NCBI RefSeq assembly: GCF_001951155.1
Contig: NZ_CP016359.1
Span: 2,318,001-2,382,000, forward strand
Direction: 5' to 3'
DNA: 64,000 bases
Source of the DNA: Christiangramia flava JLT2011
Lineage (GTDB): Bacteria; Bacteroidota; Bacteroidia; Flavobacteriales; Flavobacteriaceae
The position numbers were made by a program, and so were the translations under genes. The notes beneath the pieces were generated by a model that was not told where the DNA came from, ran no database searches, and was given only the letters and a program-made list of their open reading frames with translations. This document shows positions 51,298 through 60,382 of this stretch, piece after piece (the stretch's first letter is position 1; each line of letters opens with the position of its first letter).

Positions 51298-53964
51298 ATG
51301 GCAGAAGTACGACCGTTGAAACTTTCCGGACTCGAACCGCTTATCATCACGCCCGACAGTAATTTTATTAATGTTGGTGAGCGTACGAATGTGGCCGGTT
51401 CCCGTAAGTTTTTGCGATTGATCAAAGAAGAAAAATTCGATGAGGCGCTGGATGTTGCTCGTGAGCAGGTTGAAGGCGGCGCGCAGATCATCGATATCAA
51501 CATGGATGATGGCCTGATAGATGGGAAGGAAGCGATGGTGAAATTCCTGAATCTCGTAGTTGCCGAACCTGATATTGCCAGAGTTCCGATCATGATCGAT
51601 AGCTCCAAATGGGAAATTATCGAAGCTGGCCTTCAGGTAGTTCAGGGAAAATGCGTGGTGAATTCAATTAGTCTAAAGGAAGGCGAGGAAGAATTCATAG
51701 AACATGCTAAAAAGATCAGGCGCTATGGAGCGGCTGTGATCGTGATGGCTTTTGATGAAGTTGGACAGGCTGATAATTACCAAAGGCGTATCGAGATTGC
51801 GGAACGGTCTTATAAAATACTGACTGAAAAGGTCAGTTTTCCTCCTGAAGATATCATTTTCGACCTGAATATTTTTCCGGTTGGAACGGGGATGGATGAG
51901 CATCGAAAAAATGCGATCGATTTTATAGAGGGAACCCGTTGGGTGAAAGAGAACCTGCCTCATTGCAGCGTAAGCGGTGGGGTGAGTAATGTTTCTTTTT
52001 CCTTCCGCGGAAATAATCCTGTTCGGGAAGCCATGCATTCGGTTTTTCTTTATCATGCGATCAAAGCCGGGATGAATATGGGTATCGTGAACCCTGGAAT
52101 GCTGGAGGTTTACGATGAAATTCCTAAAGATCTTTTAGAGCATGTCGAAGATGTGATTTTGGATCGTCGAGATGATGCTACGGAAAGGTTACTCGATTTT
52201 GCTGAAAACGTCGTGGAGACCAAGAAAGAAGGGAAAGCAGTGCTGGAATGGCGGGAAAAGCCATTACAGGATCGTATCACGCACGCGCTGGTAAAAGGGA
52301 TCGATGCTTTTATAGTCGAAGATGTGGAGCAGGCAAGATTGGAAGCGGAGCGACCTCTGGAAGTGATCGAAGGTCCTTTGATGATCGGGATGAATGTGGT
52401 TGGTGATCTCTTCGGAAGTGGAAAAATGTTCCTTCCGCAGGTAGTGAAATCGGCTCGAGTGATGAAGAAAGCAGTTGCCTACTTATTACCATATATTGAA
52501 GCTGATAAATCAAGCAAGAGACAATCGGCTGGAAAAGTTTTGATGGCAACGGTGAAAGGTGATGTGCATGATATTGGTAAAAATATCGTGAGCGTGGTTT
52601 TAGGTTGTAACAATTACGAGATTATCGACCTTGGGGTGATGGTTCCGCCAGAAAAGATCATAGAAACCGCCAAAAAAGAAAATGTTGATGCGATTGGTTT
52701 AAGCGGATTGATCACCCCGTCTCTGGACGAGATGGTTTTCCTGGCAAAGGAAATGCAGCGACAGGATTTCAAAGTTCCATTATTGATCGGTGGTGCTACA
52801 ACTTCTAAAGCCCATACTGCGGTAAAAATTGATCCGCAGTATCATAATGCCGTGGTACATGTCAACGATGCTTCTCGTGCTGTGACGGTGGTTGGGGATC
52901 TGCTAAAGTCGGCGTCTAAAGATGCATATATTTCGAACCTGAAAAGCGATTACGAAAAGTTCCGTGAGAATTTTACGAAGCGTAAGAAGGTTAAATCCTT
53001 TTTATCGATCCAAGAAGCGCGAGATAATAAATTTAAGATCGATTGGAAATCTTCTGAAATCACCAAACCTAAGCAATTAGGCATCCAGGTGATCGAAGAT
53101 TTTGAGTTGAATAAATTAGTTGAATATATAGATTGGAGTCCGTTTTTTAGAAGCTGGGATCTGCATGGTCGTTATCCGAATATCCTGGAAGACGAAAAAG
53201 TGGGTGAGCAGGCAAAATCGCTCTATGCGGATGCGCAACAATTGCTGAAAAGAATACTGGATGAGAAATTACTGAAAGCAAAAGCGGTTTTCGGACTTTT
53301 CGAAGCGAATACGATCAATACAGATGATATAGAAGTCACTTCTGAAAATGGGAAATTCATTTTTCGAACTTTAAGACAACAACTCAAAAAACACGGCGAT
53401 CAGGCAAATTTTGCGTTGGCAGATTTTGTAGCGCCGAAGGAAAGCGGGATTCAGGATTACGTGGGGAGCTTTTGTGTCACTACCGGTTTCGGCACGGCCG
53501 AGATCGCTGCGGAATTTGAGAAAAATCACGATGATTACAACTCCATCATGATCAAAGCACTGGCCGATCGTTTGGCTGAAGCTTTTGCCGAATATTTGCA
53601 TAAAGAGGTGCGAACCAATTACTGGGGTTACGCATTAGAAGAGAAATTGAGCAATGAAGAGCTGATCAAGGAAGCGTACAAGGGTATTCGTCCGGCACCG
53701 GGTTATCCAGCCTGTCCTGACCACCTGGAAAAACTAACGATCTGGGATTTGCTCAAAGTTGAGGAAAAGATTGGTGTAAAACTGACTGAGAGCCTGGCGA
53801 TGTGGCCTGCGGCAAGTGTTAGCGGCTATTATTTTGCGAATCCCGAAGCCAGGTATTTTGGTTTAGGGAAAATCAAAGAGGACCAGGTTAAGGATTATGC
53901 CGGGCGTAAAGGAATTGAATTGAAGAAAGCCAAAAAATGGCTGAATCCGAATATTGCAGATTGA
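51298..53964 (+). CDS. metH: Methionine synthase, folate/cobalamin/activation modules (split MetH, part 2)
   Basis: An 888-residue protein with the remaining modules of MetH in order: pterin-binding (about 15-280; [22 protein letters not shown]), cobalamin-binding with cap (about 340-560; the B12-ligand motif [10 protein letters not shown], then GLSGLITPS) and the SAM-dependent reactivation domain (about 590-888; ending with [20 protein letters not shown]). Together with part 1 it transfers methyl from methyltetrahydrofolate via B12 to homocysteine. No cobalamin riboswitch is visible. metF follows after a repeat-rich gap. Confidence 0.96.
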   Translation: MAEVRPLKLSGLEPLIITPDSNFINVGERTNVAGSRKFLRLIKEEKFDEALDVAREQVEGGAQIIDINMDDGLIDGKEAMVKFLNLVVAEPDIARVPIMIDSSKWEIIEAGLQVVQGKCVVNSISLKEGEEEFIEHAKKIRRYGAAVIVMAFDEVGQADNYQRRIEIAERSYKILTEKVSFPPEDIIFDLNIFPVGTGMDEHRKNAIDFIEGTRWVKENLPHCSVSGGVSNVSFSFRGNNPVREAMHSVFLYHAIKAGMNMGIVNPGMLEVYDEIPKDLLEHVEDVILDRRDDATERLLDFAENVVETKKEGKAVLEWREKPLQDRITHALVKGIDAFIVEDVEQARLEAERPLEVIEGPLMIGMNVVGDLFGSGKMFLPQVVKSARVMKKAVAYLLPYIEADKSSKRQSAGKVLMATVKGDVHDIGKNIVSVVLGCNNYEIIDLGVMVPPEKIIETAKKENVDAIGLSGLITPSLDEMVFLAKEMQRQDFKVPLLIGGATTSKAHTAVKIDPQYHNAVVHVNDASRAVTVVGDLLKSASKDAYISNLKSDYEKFRENFTKRKKVKSFLSIQEARDNKFKIDWKSSEITKPKQLGIQVIEDFELNKLVEYIDWSPFFRSWDLHGRYPNILEDEKVGEQAKSLYADAQQLLKRILDEKLLKAKAVFGLFEANTINTDDIEVTSENGKFIFRTLRQQLKKHGDQANFALADFVAPKESGIQDYVGSFCVTTGFGTAEIAAEFEKNHDDYNSIMIKALADRLAEAFAEYLHKEVRTNYWGYALEEKLSNEELIKEAYKGIRPAPGYPACPDHLEKLTIWDLLKVEEKIGVKLTESLAMWPAASVSGYYFANPEARYFGLGKIKEDQVKDYAGRKGIELKKAKKWLNPNIAD

Positions 53965-53970
53965 TACATT

Positions 53971-54026
53971 GTCAAGCTGAATTTATTTCAGTTTCTAAGA
54001 GATTCTGAATCAAGTTTAGAATGACG
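53971..54026 (+). repeat. Dispersed repeat family B, full copy
   Basis: GTCAAGCTGAATTTATTTCAG, then GATTCTGAATCAAGTTTAGAAT and TGAC: the same two-hairpin layout as 36199-36256, with scattered substitutions. It begins 6 bases after the methionine synthase stop. Confidence 0.75.
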
Positions 54027-54042
54027 AAAACAGTAAAAAGAA

Positions 54043-54122
54043 TGCGTTAGGGATTGACGCGGTATCCTTTTTCTTTTTCTGAAAAAGATAGAGCGGAAAG
54101 CCCGGCCGGAACGGCAACGCCC
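54043..54122 (-). repeat. Dispersed palindromic repeat, family A, copy 2 (inverted)
   Basis: Reverse complement begins GGGCGTTGCCGTTCCGG, contains GCCGGGCTTTCCGCT and ends CAATCCCTAACGCA, matching the ends and core of copies at 35758 and 57020. Its inner part (TATCTTTTTC/GAAAAAGGATA) is a long hairpin. It occupies the gap immediately before metF. Confidence 0.85.
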
Positions 54123-54146
54123 ATAAAAATTGAATTAAAAATACGA

Positions 54147-55100
54147 ATGAAAGTTACCGATCACATCGAAAAAGCAAACGGGAAAACTTTATTTTCCTTT
54201 GAAATCATTCCGCCAAAAAAAGGGAAAAATATCCAGGAACTTTATGATAATATCGATCCTTTAATGGAGTTTCAGCCGCCTTTTATTGATGTGACCACTT
54301 CTCGCGAGGAGTTTGTGTATGTGGAACGCGACGGATTGTATGATCGGCAAATCACAAGGATGCGACCCGGAACTGTTGGGATTTGCGCGGCAATCAAACA
54401 TAAATACAATGTGGATACGGTTCCGCACGTGCTTTGTGGGGGTTTTACCAAACAGGAAACCGAGTATTTGCTGGTAGATTGCCAGTATCTGGGGATTGAA
54501 AATGTGATGGCGCTTCGCGGAGATGCGATGAGCCACCAGCGTTATTTTGAACCGGCCGATGGCGGGCACAATTTTGCCACCGATCTTGTAAAGCAAATTA
54601 AGAATATCAATAAAGGTCGTTACCTGCATGATGTGGTGGAAACCGATCATTTATCTGATTTTTGCGTGGGAGTGGCTGGTTATCCGGAAAAGCACATGGA
54701 AGCCCCTTCCTTAAAATCTGATCTAAAACGCCTGAAGGAAAAAGTAGATGCTGGAAGTGATTATATCGTCACCCAGATGTTCTTCGATAATTCGAAATTT
54801 TTTGAATTCGTGAAGGAAGCCCGGGCGATGGGTATCAATGTGCCGATCATTCCGGGGATCAAACCGGTTGCCGTGAAAAAGCATTTGCAATTATTACCGC
54901 AGGTTTTCAAGATCGACCTTCCGGAAGAACTGATCAACGAGGTTGAAAAGTGTAAATCGAATAAGGAAGTCCGCGAGGTTGGTATTGAATGGTGTATCAA
55001 ACAATCTAAAGAATTAATGGATTTTGGCGTGCCGGTTTTGCATTATTACTCCATGGGGAAAAGCAGTAATATTGAAAAAATAGCCTCGGCGATTTTCTAA
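54147..55100 (+). CDS. metF: Methylenetetrahydrofolate reductase
   Basis: A 317-residue FAD enzyme reducing methylene- to methyl-tetrahydrofolate, the methyl donor for MetH. The start at 54147 (MKVTDHIEKANGKTLFSFEI) matches the family; an in-frame ATG at 54054 would add 31 residues encoded by repeat A and is rejected. Visible motifs: PFIDVTTSREEFV, ENVMALRGDAM, YIVTQMFFDNSKFFEFV and VPIIPGIKPV. Separated from metH by two repeats, so co-transcription with the riboswitch-controlled metH is possible but not assured. Confidence 0.95.
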   Translation: MKVTDHIEKANGKTLFSFEIIPPKKGKNIQELYDNIDPLMEFQPPFIDVTTSREEFVYVERDGLYDRQITRMRPGTVGICAAIKHKYNVDTVPHVLCGGFTKQETEYLLVDCQYLGIENVMALRGDAMSHQRYFEPADGGHNFATDLVKQIKNINKGRYLHDVVETDHLSDFCVGVAGYPEKHMEAPSLKSDLKRLKEKVDAGSDYIVTQMFFDNSKFFEFVKEARAMGINVPIIPGIKPVAVKKHLQLLPQVFKIDLPEELINEVEKCKSNKEVREVGIEWCIKQSKELMDFGVPVLHYYSMGKSSNIEKIASAIF

Positions 55101-55149
55101 TGAGTCCGAAAAGTGATTTTTTTCGTAAATATGTTAGATTTGCCCTGAA

Positions 55150-56253
55150 ATGAAGAAAATTCTGCCCATTCTGTTGTTACTGCTGTCTATCACTGCAGCG
55201 GCACAGGAAACCGAAAAACCTAAAAAATATTATGCCTTCGATGCCAGTTATTTCTACGGAACGATACTGGAACACAATCCAGACATTGCACATTTAATTA
55301 CCGATCATCCCAATGGAATTTTATTGAGCTGGAACCGGAAATTCTTCGGAATTGAAGAGTGGAGTGCACGTTACAATTATCCCGATTTTGGGTATTCTTT
55401 CATTTACCAGGATATGAAAAACCCTTATTTGGGTGAGAATTATTCTGTTTATGGGCACGCGAATTTCTATTTTCTAAAGCGTTTGCTGAGTTTCCGTATA
55501 GGGCAGGGGATTGCGTATGCTACAGATCCTTTTGATCCTGATAAGAATTATATCAACAACGCCTACGGAACGCGATTTTTAAGTTCCACTTACCTGATGG
55601 GGAACATTCGGAAGGAGAATATCCTTGAAGGTCTGGGTGTCCAGGCAGGAATCACAATCATTCATTATTCCAATGCCGATACGGGTTCCCCTAACCACAG
55701 TACCAATACATTTACTTTCAACGTGGGTATGAACTATATCCTGGATCATGAAAATTTACCGGAATACGTTCCACGAGTAAAAGAAAAATATACCGAACCT
55801 ATTCATTATAATTTTGCACTTCGTGGTGGTTTTAATACCTCGGGAGTTGTTGGTTCGCCAAAATTGCCTTTTTTGACCATTTCAACTTATGCTGATAAAG
55901 TACTGAATCACAAGAGTACTTTGCAGGCTGGAGCCGAACTGTTCTTTTCAAGATCGCTGGAAGAATTCATCAATTATAAGGCTGCTGCTTTTCCGCAATT
56001 AGATACTACGGGAGAGGAAGATGCTAAAAGGGTAGGAGTATTTGTAGGTCACAAACTGGCATTTAACAAAACCGCTTTGATCACCCAGCTGGGCTATTAT
56101 GTGTATTATCCATATACCGAATATGTGGAGCAGGTTTATAACAGGATTGGTTTGCAGCGAGAAATCACCGATAATTTTTTCGGATCGGTTACCGTAAGAT
56201 CACATGGTGCCAATGCCGAAGCAGTTGAATTTTCAATAGGATACAGGTTATGA
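55150..56253 (+). CDS. Acyloxyacyl hydrolase / PagL-like outer-membrane lipid A deacylase
   Basis: A 367-residue outer-membrane protein with signal peptide (1-19) and beta-barrel-type strands. The block GVQAGITIIHYSNADTGSPNH (about residues 160-180, quoted in part) carries the His-Ser pair of the PagL active site (HxSNA). Known PagL removes a 3-O acyl chain from lipid A. The protein is longer than minimal PagL because a second barrel half follows (residues 215-367). TAGATTTG at 55135-55142, just before the start codon, may be the -7 box. Overlaps the next gene by 4 bases. Confidence 0.83.
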   Translation: MKKILPILLLLLSITAAAQETEKPKKYYAFDASYFYGTILEHNPDIAHLITDHPNGILLSWNRKFFGIEEWSARYNYPDFGYSFIYQDMKNPYLGENYSVYGHANFYFLKRLLSFRIGQGIAYATDPFDPDKNYINNAYGTRFLSSTYLMGNIRKENILEGLGVQAGITIIHYSNADTGSPNHSTNTFTFNVGMNYILDHENLPEYVPRVKEKYTEPIHYNFALRGGFNTSGVVGSPKLPFLTISTYADKVLNHKSTLQAGAELFFSRSLEEFINYKAAAFPQLDTTGEEDAKRVGVFVGHKLAFNKTALITQLGYYVYYPYTEYVEQVYNRIGLQREITDNFFGSVTVRSHGANAEAVEFSIGYRL

Positions 56254-57005
56254 AGAAGTTGATACTATTATGGAGTTTGCTGGCGATCATTTCCTGTGAT
56301 TCGGAAGATTCGGGAGATTGTTTTCAGAAGGCGGGCGAGATCGTGGCAAAGGAAGTAGAAGTTTCCGGTTTTCATGAGATCCAGGTTTATGATAAAATCA
56401 AACTGTTTATCGAGCAGGGTTCCGAAGAAAAAGTGGTCATCGAAAGCGGCGAGAATTTGATGAACGAAATTACTGCTGAAGTAGTAGATGGCCGACTAAT
56501 CTTAAAGAACGAAAATGTGTGCAATCTTTTTCGGGATTATGGCACCACTAAAATTTATGTGACGTTCACCGATCTGGATTACCTGCAACACGCCGGAAAT
56601 ATTCCGTTGGAGAGTGTAGGGAAGATCACTCTGGATGAGCTTTGGCTGGTTTCCGAAAATCAGGAAATGGATCCCGAAATTCATACCGTTGGTGATTTTG
56701 TACTGAACCTGGAGGTGGATCGCTTACGAATTACCAACGATAATTATTCCAATTATTTCCTTACCGGATCTGCAAATACGGTCAATGCATTCTTTGCGGC
56801 CGGCGATGGCAGGCTGGAAGGACGTGATTTCATTGTTCAGGATTATGATATTTTTCACCGCGGTACGAATAAGCTTATCATTAATCCGCAGCAGAGCCTG
56901 AAAGGTGATATTTATAGTTACGGAGACATTATTTCTGTAAATCGTCCCCCTGAGGTGAATGTAAAGGAGCATTTCAAAGGCAAGCTTATTTTCGAAACCA
57001 ATTAA
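56250..57005 (+). CDS. GIN-domain (DUF2807) lipoprotein
   Basis: A 251-residue secreted protein. The N-terminal MKKLILLWSLLAIISCDS is a lipoprotein signal with the lipid-attachment Cys16. The mature region is a GIN domain (DUF2807) of right-handed beta-helix repeats: FHEIQVYDKIKLFIEQGSE, VDGRLILKNEN, then four repeated strands ending GDIYSYGDIISV. Such proteins are thought to be surface adhesion or anti-sigma-like putative auto-transporter modules; function unknown. ATG overlaps the stop of the PagL-like gene. Confidence 0.85.
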   Translation: MKKLILLWSLLAIISCDSEDSGDCFQKAGEIVAKEVEVSGFHEIQVYDKIKLFIEQGSEEKVVIESGENLMNEITAEVVDGRLILKNENVCNLFRDYGTTKIYVTFTDLDYLQHAGNIPLESVGKITLDELWLVSENQEMDPEIHTVGDFVLNLEVDRLRITNDNYSNYFLTGSANTVNAFFAAGDGRLEGRDFIVQDYDIFHRGTNKLIINPQQSLKGDIYSYGDIISVNRPPEVNVKEHFKGKLIFETN

Positions 57006-57019
57006 GCCGATTTTGTTTA

Positions 57020-57121
57020 GGGCGTTTCCCTTCGGGCCGGGCTTTCCGCTATATCTTTTGCCATGATCCCTCGCTTCGCTTGGCATACAGGCAAAAGGAT
57101 GCCGCTGCAATCCCTAACGCA
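57020..57121 (+). repeat. Dispersed palindromic repeat, family A, copy 3
   Basis: GGGCGTTTCCCTTCGG at the left end, GCCGGGCTTTCCGCT, a central inverted repeat TATCTTTTGCC/GGCAAAAGGAT and the right end CAATCCCTAACGCA. Lies between the convergent GIN-domain and gldA genes and could also serve as transcription terminator. Confidence 0.85.
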
Positions 57122-57146
57122 AACCAGTTATTAAATCTTTCTGAAG

Positions 57147-58064
57147 TTATTTTCGGGTAAGTTCCGCAAAAAGACCTTCCAGGTTTTTCGCTTTCCTGTT
57201 TAATTGCAGTGTTTTCAATCCCATATCATGAGCAAAATCGAAGATTGCGGGTCGCATGTCTTCCTGCGTATCAAAAGTGAGTTCATAAGCGAAACCGCCC
57301 ATACTTTTAATGTCCTTAATATGTGGAAGCCTTTGTAGCGCCACATTTTCGATTTTATAGTCGAATTCCACAAAGATCACCTGCTCGCCTTTTTGCTGTA
57401 ACTCGGTGAGTTTTCTGTCGGCAACGATCTTTCCTTTGTCAATAATAATAACACGATCGCAGATCGCTTCCACTTCCTGCATAATATGCGTGCTCAAGAA
57501 AACAGTTTTCCCCTTTCCGTTTTCCTCGGTTTCACCACCAATACCTTTGATGAGCGCCCTAATTTCCACCAACTGATTTGGATCCAGGCCCGTTGTTGGC
57601 TCGTCCAGGATCAACACTTCAGGATCATGAAGTAAAGCCGCGGCCAAACCAACACGCTGGCGATAACCTTTAGAGAGCTGATCGATCTTTTTATTGGCTT
57701 CCGGGCTAAGACCAGTGATCCTGATCACTTCTTCTACACGATGCTTATCTGTTTTGTAAACCGAAGCATTGAACTGTAAATATTCCCGAACATACATTTC
57801 GGAGTATAGCGGATTGTGCTCTGGGAGGTACCCAAGTTTTGACTGTAAAATCGAAGTTTGCTTTTCGATATCACAATTGGCAACCGAAGCCTCGCCTTCA
57901 TCTGCCTGCAAATATCCGGTAAGGATCTTCATAAGGGTAGACTTCCCGGCACCATTTGGACCTAAGAAGCCAACAACTTCTCCCTGTTTGATGTCAAAAC
58001 TTACCTGATCCAGGGCTTTCTGACTTCCGAAGTGCTTTGATATGTTATTTACAAGTATAGACAT
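57147..58064 (-). CDS. gldA: Gliding-motility ABC transporter ATP-binding protein GldA
   Basis: A 305-residue ABC ATPase from the ATG at 58064 (MSILVNNISKHFGSQKAL); an upstream TTG at 58079 is less likely. Walker A GPNGAGKST (about 35-43), signature LSKGYRQRVGLAAAL, Walker B VLILDEPTTGLD and the His-switch STHIMQEVE are all present. Length and the C-terminal QMRPAIFDFAHDMGLKTLQL-like domain fit GldA of the GldAFG transporter required for flavobacterial gliding; gldF/gldG are not in the window. Other multidrug-type ABC ATPases are the main alternative. Confidence 0.82.
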   Translation of the reverse strand: MSILVNNISKHFGSQKALDQVSFDIKQGEVVGFLGPNGAGKSTLMKILTGYLQADEGEASVANCDIEKQTSILQSKLGYLPEHNPLYSEMYVREYLQFNASVYKTDKHRVEEVIRITGLSPEANKKIDQLSKGYRQRVGLAAALLHDPEVLILDEPTTGLDPNQLVEIRALIKGIGGETEENGKGKTVFLSTHIMQEVEAICDRVIIIDKGKIVADRKLTELQQKGEQVIFVEFDYKIENVALQRLPHIKDIKSMGGFAYELTFDTQEDMRPAIFDFAHDMGLKTLQLNRKAKNLEGLFAELTRK

Positions 58065-58220
58065 AGCTTCAATTTTCAAAACTACTAATAATAATGCTGT
58101 TTGCGTGTAGAAAAATTGTCAATCATCTAACGAAATATGCCGTTTGGAAATTGTTATTTTCAGAAAATTGAAAAGATTTTTATGAATTTCGGAAAACTTG
58201 CAAAAATCAAATGATTTTGT

Positions 58221-58250
58221 TTTGTAAATAAAATATATGCGCTACTTTAG
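58221..58250 (+). promoter_or_regulatory. Promoter of the aromatic leader and operon
   Basis: TTTG at 58221-58224, 18-base spacer, TACTTTAG at 58243-58250 (one mismatch to TAnnTTTG). The predicted start is about 14-16 bases before the leader ATG. Confidence 0.55.
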
Positions 58251-58269
58251 TCACTCAGAAATACTGAAA

Positions 58270-58344
58270 ATGAAGTCATTAATCTGGAACGCATTCTATT
58301 ATTTTTATTTCTATTCTAGAAGTAGGATCGGGAATGCTATATGA
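58270..58344 (+). CDS. Phe/Tyr-rich leader peptide 4 (attenuator of the aromatic operon)
   Basis: A 24-codon ORF with Trp at codon 6 and seven consecutive aromatic codons FYYFYFY (codons 9-15). Downstream leader bases GGATCGGGA (58325-58333) are complementary to TCTCGATCC (58371-58379; nine pairs, one G-U), the 5' arm of the terminator just before prephenate dehydratase. Leader bases copy the 3' arm of the terminator, so stalling at the Phe/Tyr codons would allow an antiterminator; full translation would block it. Ribosome-mediated sensing of Phe and Tyr charging is inferred. Confidence 0.9.
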   Translation: MKSLIWNAFYYFYFYSRSRIGNAI

Positions 58345-58367
58345 TTAACTGAACATAAAATTATATA

Positions 58368-58402
58368 AAGTCTCGATCCGAAAAGATCGGGACTTTTTTT
58401 TT
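58368..58402 (+). terminator. Attenuator terminator 4, before prephenate dehydratase
   Basis: AAGTCTCGATC (58368-58378) pairs with GATCGGGACTT (58385-58395; one G-U), six-base loop, nine-base T-run to 58402. Located 10 bases before the next start codon. Confidence 0.93.
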
Positions 58403-58412
58403 ACATGCTTTT

Positions 58413-59240
58413 ATGAATAAAAAAATAGGCATTCAGGGTATTAAAGGTTCTTTTCACCATCTCGTGGCAATGGATTATTACCATCGTGATGTAGAAGTGC
58501 TGGAATATCTCTCTTTTCATGAATTGGCCCAGAAACTGGCTTCAGGCGAAGCAGACGAAGCTGTGATGGCGATAGAGAACAGTATTGCAGGTTCCATTTT
58601 ACCCAATTATGCGCTGATTGACGAATATGATCTAAAAGTCATCGGGGAACATTACACCCCGGTAAACATGAACCTTATGGCAATTCCCGGACAGAAGATA
58701 GAAGATATCAAAAAGGTATTTTCGCATCCCATGGCCTTGTTGCAATGCAAGGAGTTTTTTAAAAAACATCCGCATATCAAACTGATCGAAGATGCCGATA
58801 CAGCGGAAGCCGCCAAAAGAATTTCTGAAAATGATACCCGAAAAGCTGCTGCTGTGGCAAGCCCTGCAGCCGCCGAAATGTACGATCTTGAGATCCTCGC
58901 GAGCGAGATCCATACTATAAAAAGCAATGCCACGCGTTTCCTTGTTCTGGGGAGGGAGGAGAAAAAGCCAAACGGTGAAAAACTGGATAAAGCCTCCGTG
59001 AAATTTGATCTGAAAAGCGAACGTGGAAGCCTGGTTTCGGTTTTGAATATCATTAGAGATTGTTACCTGGATATGACCAAGATCCAATCTCTACCGATAA
59101 TTGATGCTCCCTGGAAATATTCTTTTTTCGTTGATCTGGTCTTTGAAAGACCGGAAGATTTTGAAAAGGGTATGGAGGTGTTGAAAATTATGACCGAGGA
59201 TTTAAAAATTTTAGGAATCTATAAAAGCAATTTGTCATGA
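58413..59240 (+). CDS. pheA: Prephenate dehydratase
   Basis: A 275-residue monofunctional prephenate dehydratase (prephenate to phenylpyruvate). The catalytic domain (1-180) has GIQGIKGSFHHLVA, AVMAIENSIAGSI and the Thr-Arg-Phe motif in KSNATRFLVLG; residues 195-270 form an ACT domain (SERGSLVSVLNIIRDCYLDM), with KIQSLPI replacing the usual ESRP motif, which may alter Phe feedback. No fused chorismate mutase; that domain is on the DAHP synthase. First structural gene behind the aromatic leader. Confidence 0.94.
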   Translation: MNKKIGIQGIKGSFHHLVAMDYYHRDVEVLEYLSFHELAQKLASGEADEAVMAIENSIAGSILPNYALIDEYDLKVIGEHYTPVNMNLMAIPGQKIEDIKKVFSHPMALLQCKEFFKKHPHIKLIEDADTAEAAKRISENDTRKAAAVASPAAAEMYDLEILASEIHTIKSNATRFLVLGREEKKPNGEKLDKASVKFDLKSERGSLVSVLNIIRDCYLDMTKIQSLPIIDAPWKYSFFVDLVFERPEDFEKGMEVLKIMTEDLKILGIYKSNLS

Positions 59241-60382
59241 TCACGGCAAAAAGATTAGATAACGTGCAGGAATATTATTTCTCGAAAAAGCTTCGAGAGG
59301 TAGCCGATCTGAAATCGAAAGGAAAACCGATTATCAATTTGGGAATTGGTAGTCCGGATCTGGCTCCGTCACCAAAAGTGCTGGAAGCATTGAATGCTGG
59401 GCTGAATGACCCAAATGCCCATCAATACCAGCCTTATAAAGGTATTCCGGAATTGCGAAAAGCTGTAGCCAAATTCTATGCGGAATATTACGGTGTTGAT
59501 GCGAACCCGGAATCGGAAATTTTGCCGCTAATGGGAAGTAAAGAAGGGATCATGCATATTTCCATGGCATTTCTGAATGAGGGGGACGAAGTCTTATTGC
59601 CTAATCCGGGTTATCCAACTTACAGCTCGGTGACGAACCTGGTTCAGGCTAAAACAAGATATTACGATCTAAAGGAAGAATTGAACTGGTTGCCTGATCT
59701 TCAGGAGCTGGCAGAAACTGATCTTTCCAAAACCAAGATCATGTGGGTGAATTATCCTCATATGCCAACCGGAACCAAAGCGACCAAGGAGTTTTTTAAG
59801 GAACTGACGGCTTTTGCGGAAGAGCATGAGATTCTGGTAGTGAATGACAATCCGTATAGTTTTATTCAGAATAAAGAACCGATGAGCATATTGGCGGGAG
59901 CTGAAAGAAGTGATTATGTCATGGAACTGAATTCGCTTAGTAAAAGTTTCAATATGGCCGGCTGGCGAGTTGGGATGTTGTTGGGTAGTCAGAAAAATAT
60001 TGATTCGGTTTTACGAGTAAAATCGAACATGGATAGCGGGATGTTCTTACCGCTTCAGAAAGGTGCGGTAGAAGCCTTGAATTTGCCTTCTTCCTGGTTC
60101 GAGGAACAGAATTCGGTATACGGAAAAAGAAAGGAGTTGATCCTGGAACTGGCGAAAGAGCTGAAACTGGAAGTGGCTGATGATCAGGCCGGATTGTTTA
60201 TCTGGGCGAAAGTTCCGGATGACCAGTCGAGTGCTGAATTAGTCGATGAGTTGCTCTACGATAAAGATATTTTTATCACGCCGGGATTCATTTTTGGTAG
60301 TAACGGTGAAGGCTTTGTGAGGTTTTCTTTATGTGCTTCCGAAGAAACCATTCAACAGGCATTAAAAAGAGTTCAGTCATGA
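59237..60382 (+). CDS. Class I/II aminotransferase of the aromatic operon
   Basis: A 381-residue PLP aminotransferase of fold type I. NLGIGSPDLAPSPKVLEAL, NPGYPTYSSV, VNDNPYSF and the Schiff-base lysine in SLSKSFNMAGWRVG (about 235-248) are visible. Position between prephenate dehydratase and prephenate dehydrogenase strongly suggests transamination of phenylpyruvate and 4-hydroxyphenylpyruvate, although the family also includes LL-diaminopimelate and aspartate enzymes. Overlaps both neighbours by 4 bases (ATGA), so translation is coupled. Confidence 0.9.
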   Translation: MITAKRLDNVQEYYFSKKLREVADLKSKGKPIINLGIGSPDLAPSPKVLEALNAGLNDPNAHQYQPYKGIPELRKAVAKFYAEYYGVDANPESEILPLMGSKEGIMHISMAFLNEGDEVLLPNPGYPTYSSVTNLVQAKTRYYDLKEELNWLPDLQELAETDLSKTKIMWVNYPHMPTGTKATKEFFKELTAFAEEHEILVVNDNPYSFIQNKEPMSILAGAERSDYVMELNSLSKSFNMAGWRVGMLLGSQKNIDSVLRVKSNMDSGMFLPLQKGAVEALNLPSSWFEEQNSVYGKRKELILELAKELKLEVADDQAGLFIWAKVPDDQSSAELVDELLYDKDIFITPGFIFGSNGEGFVRFSLCASEETIQQALKRVQS

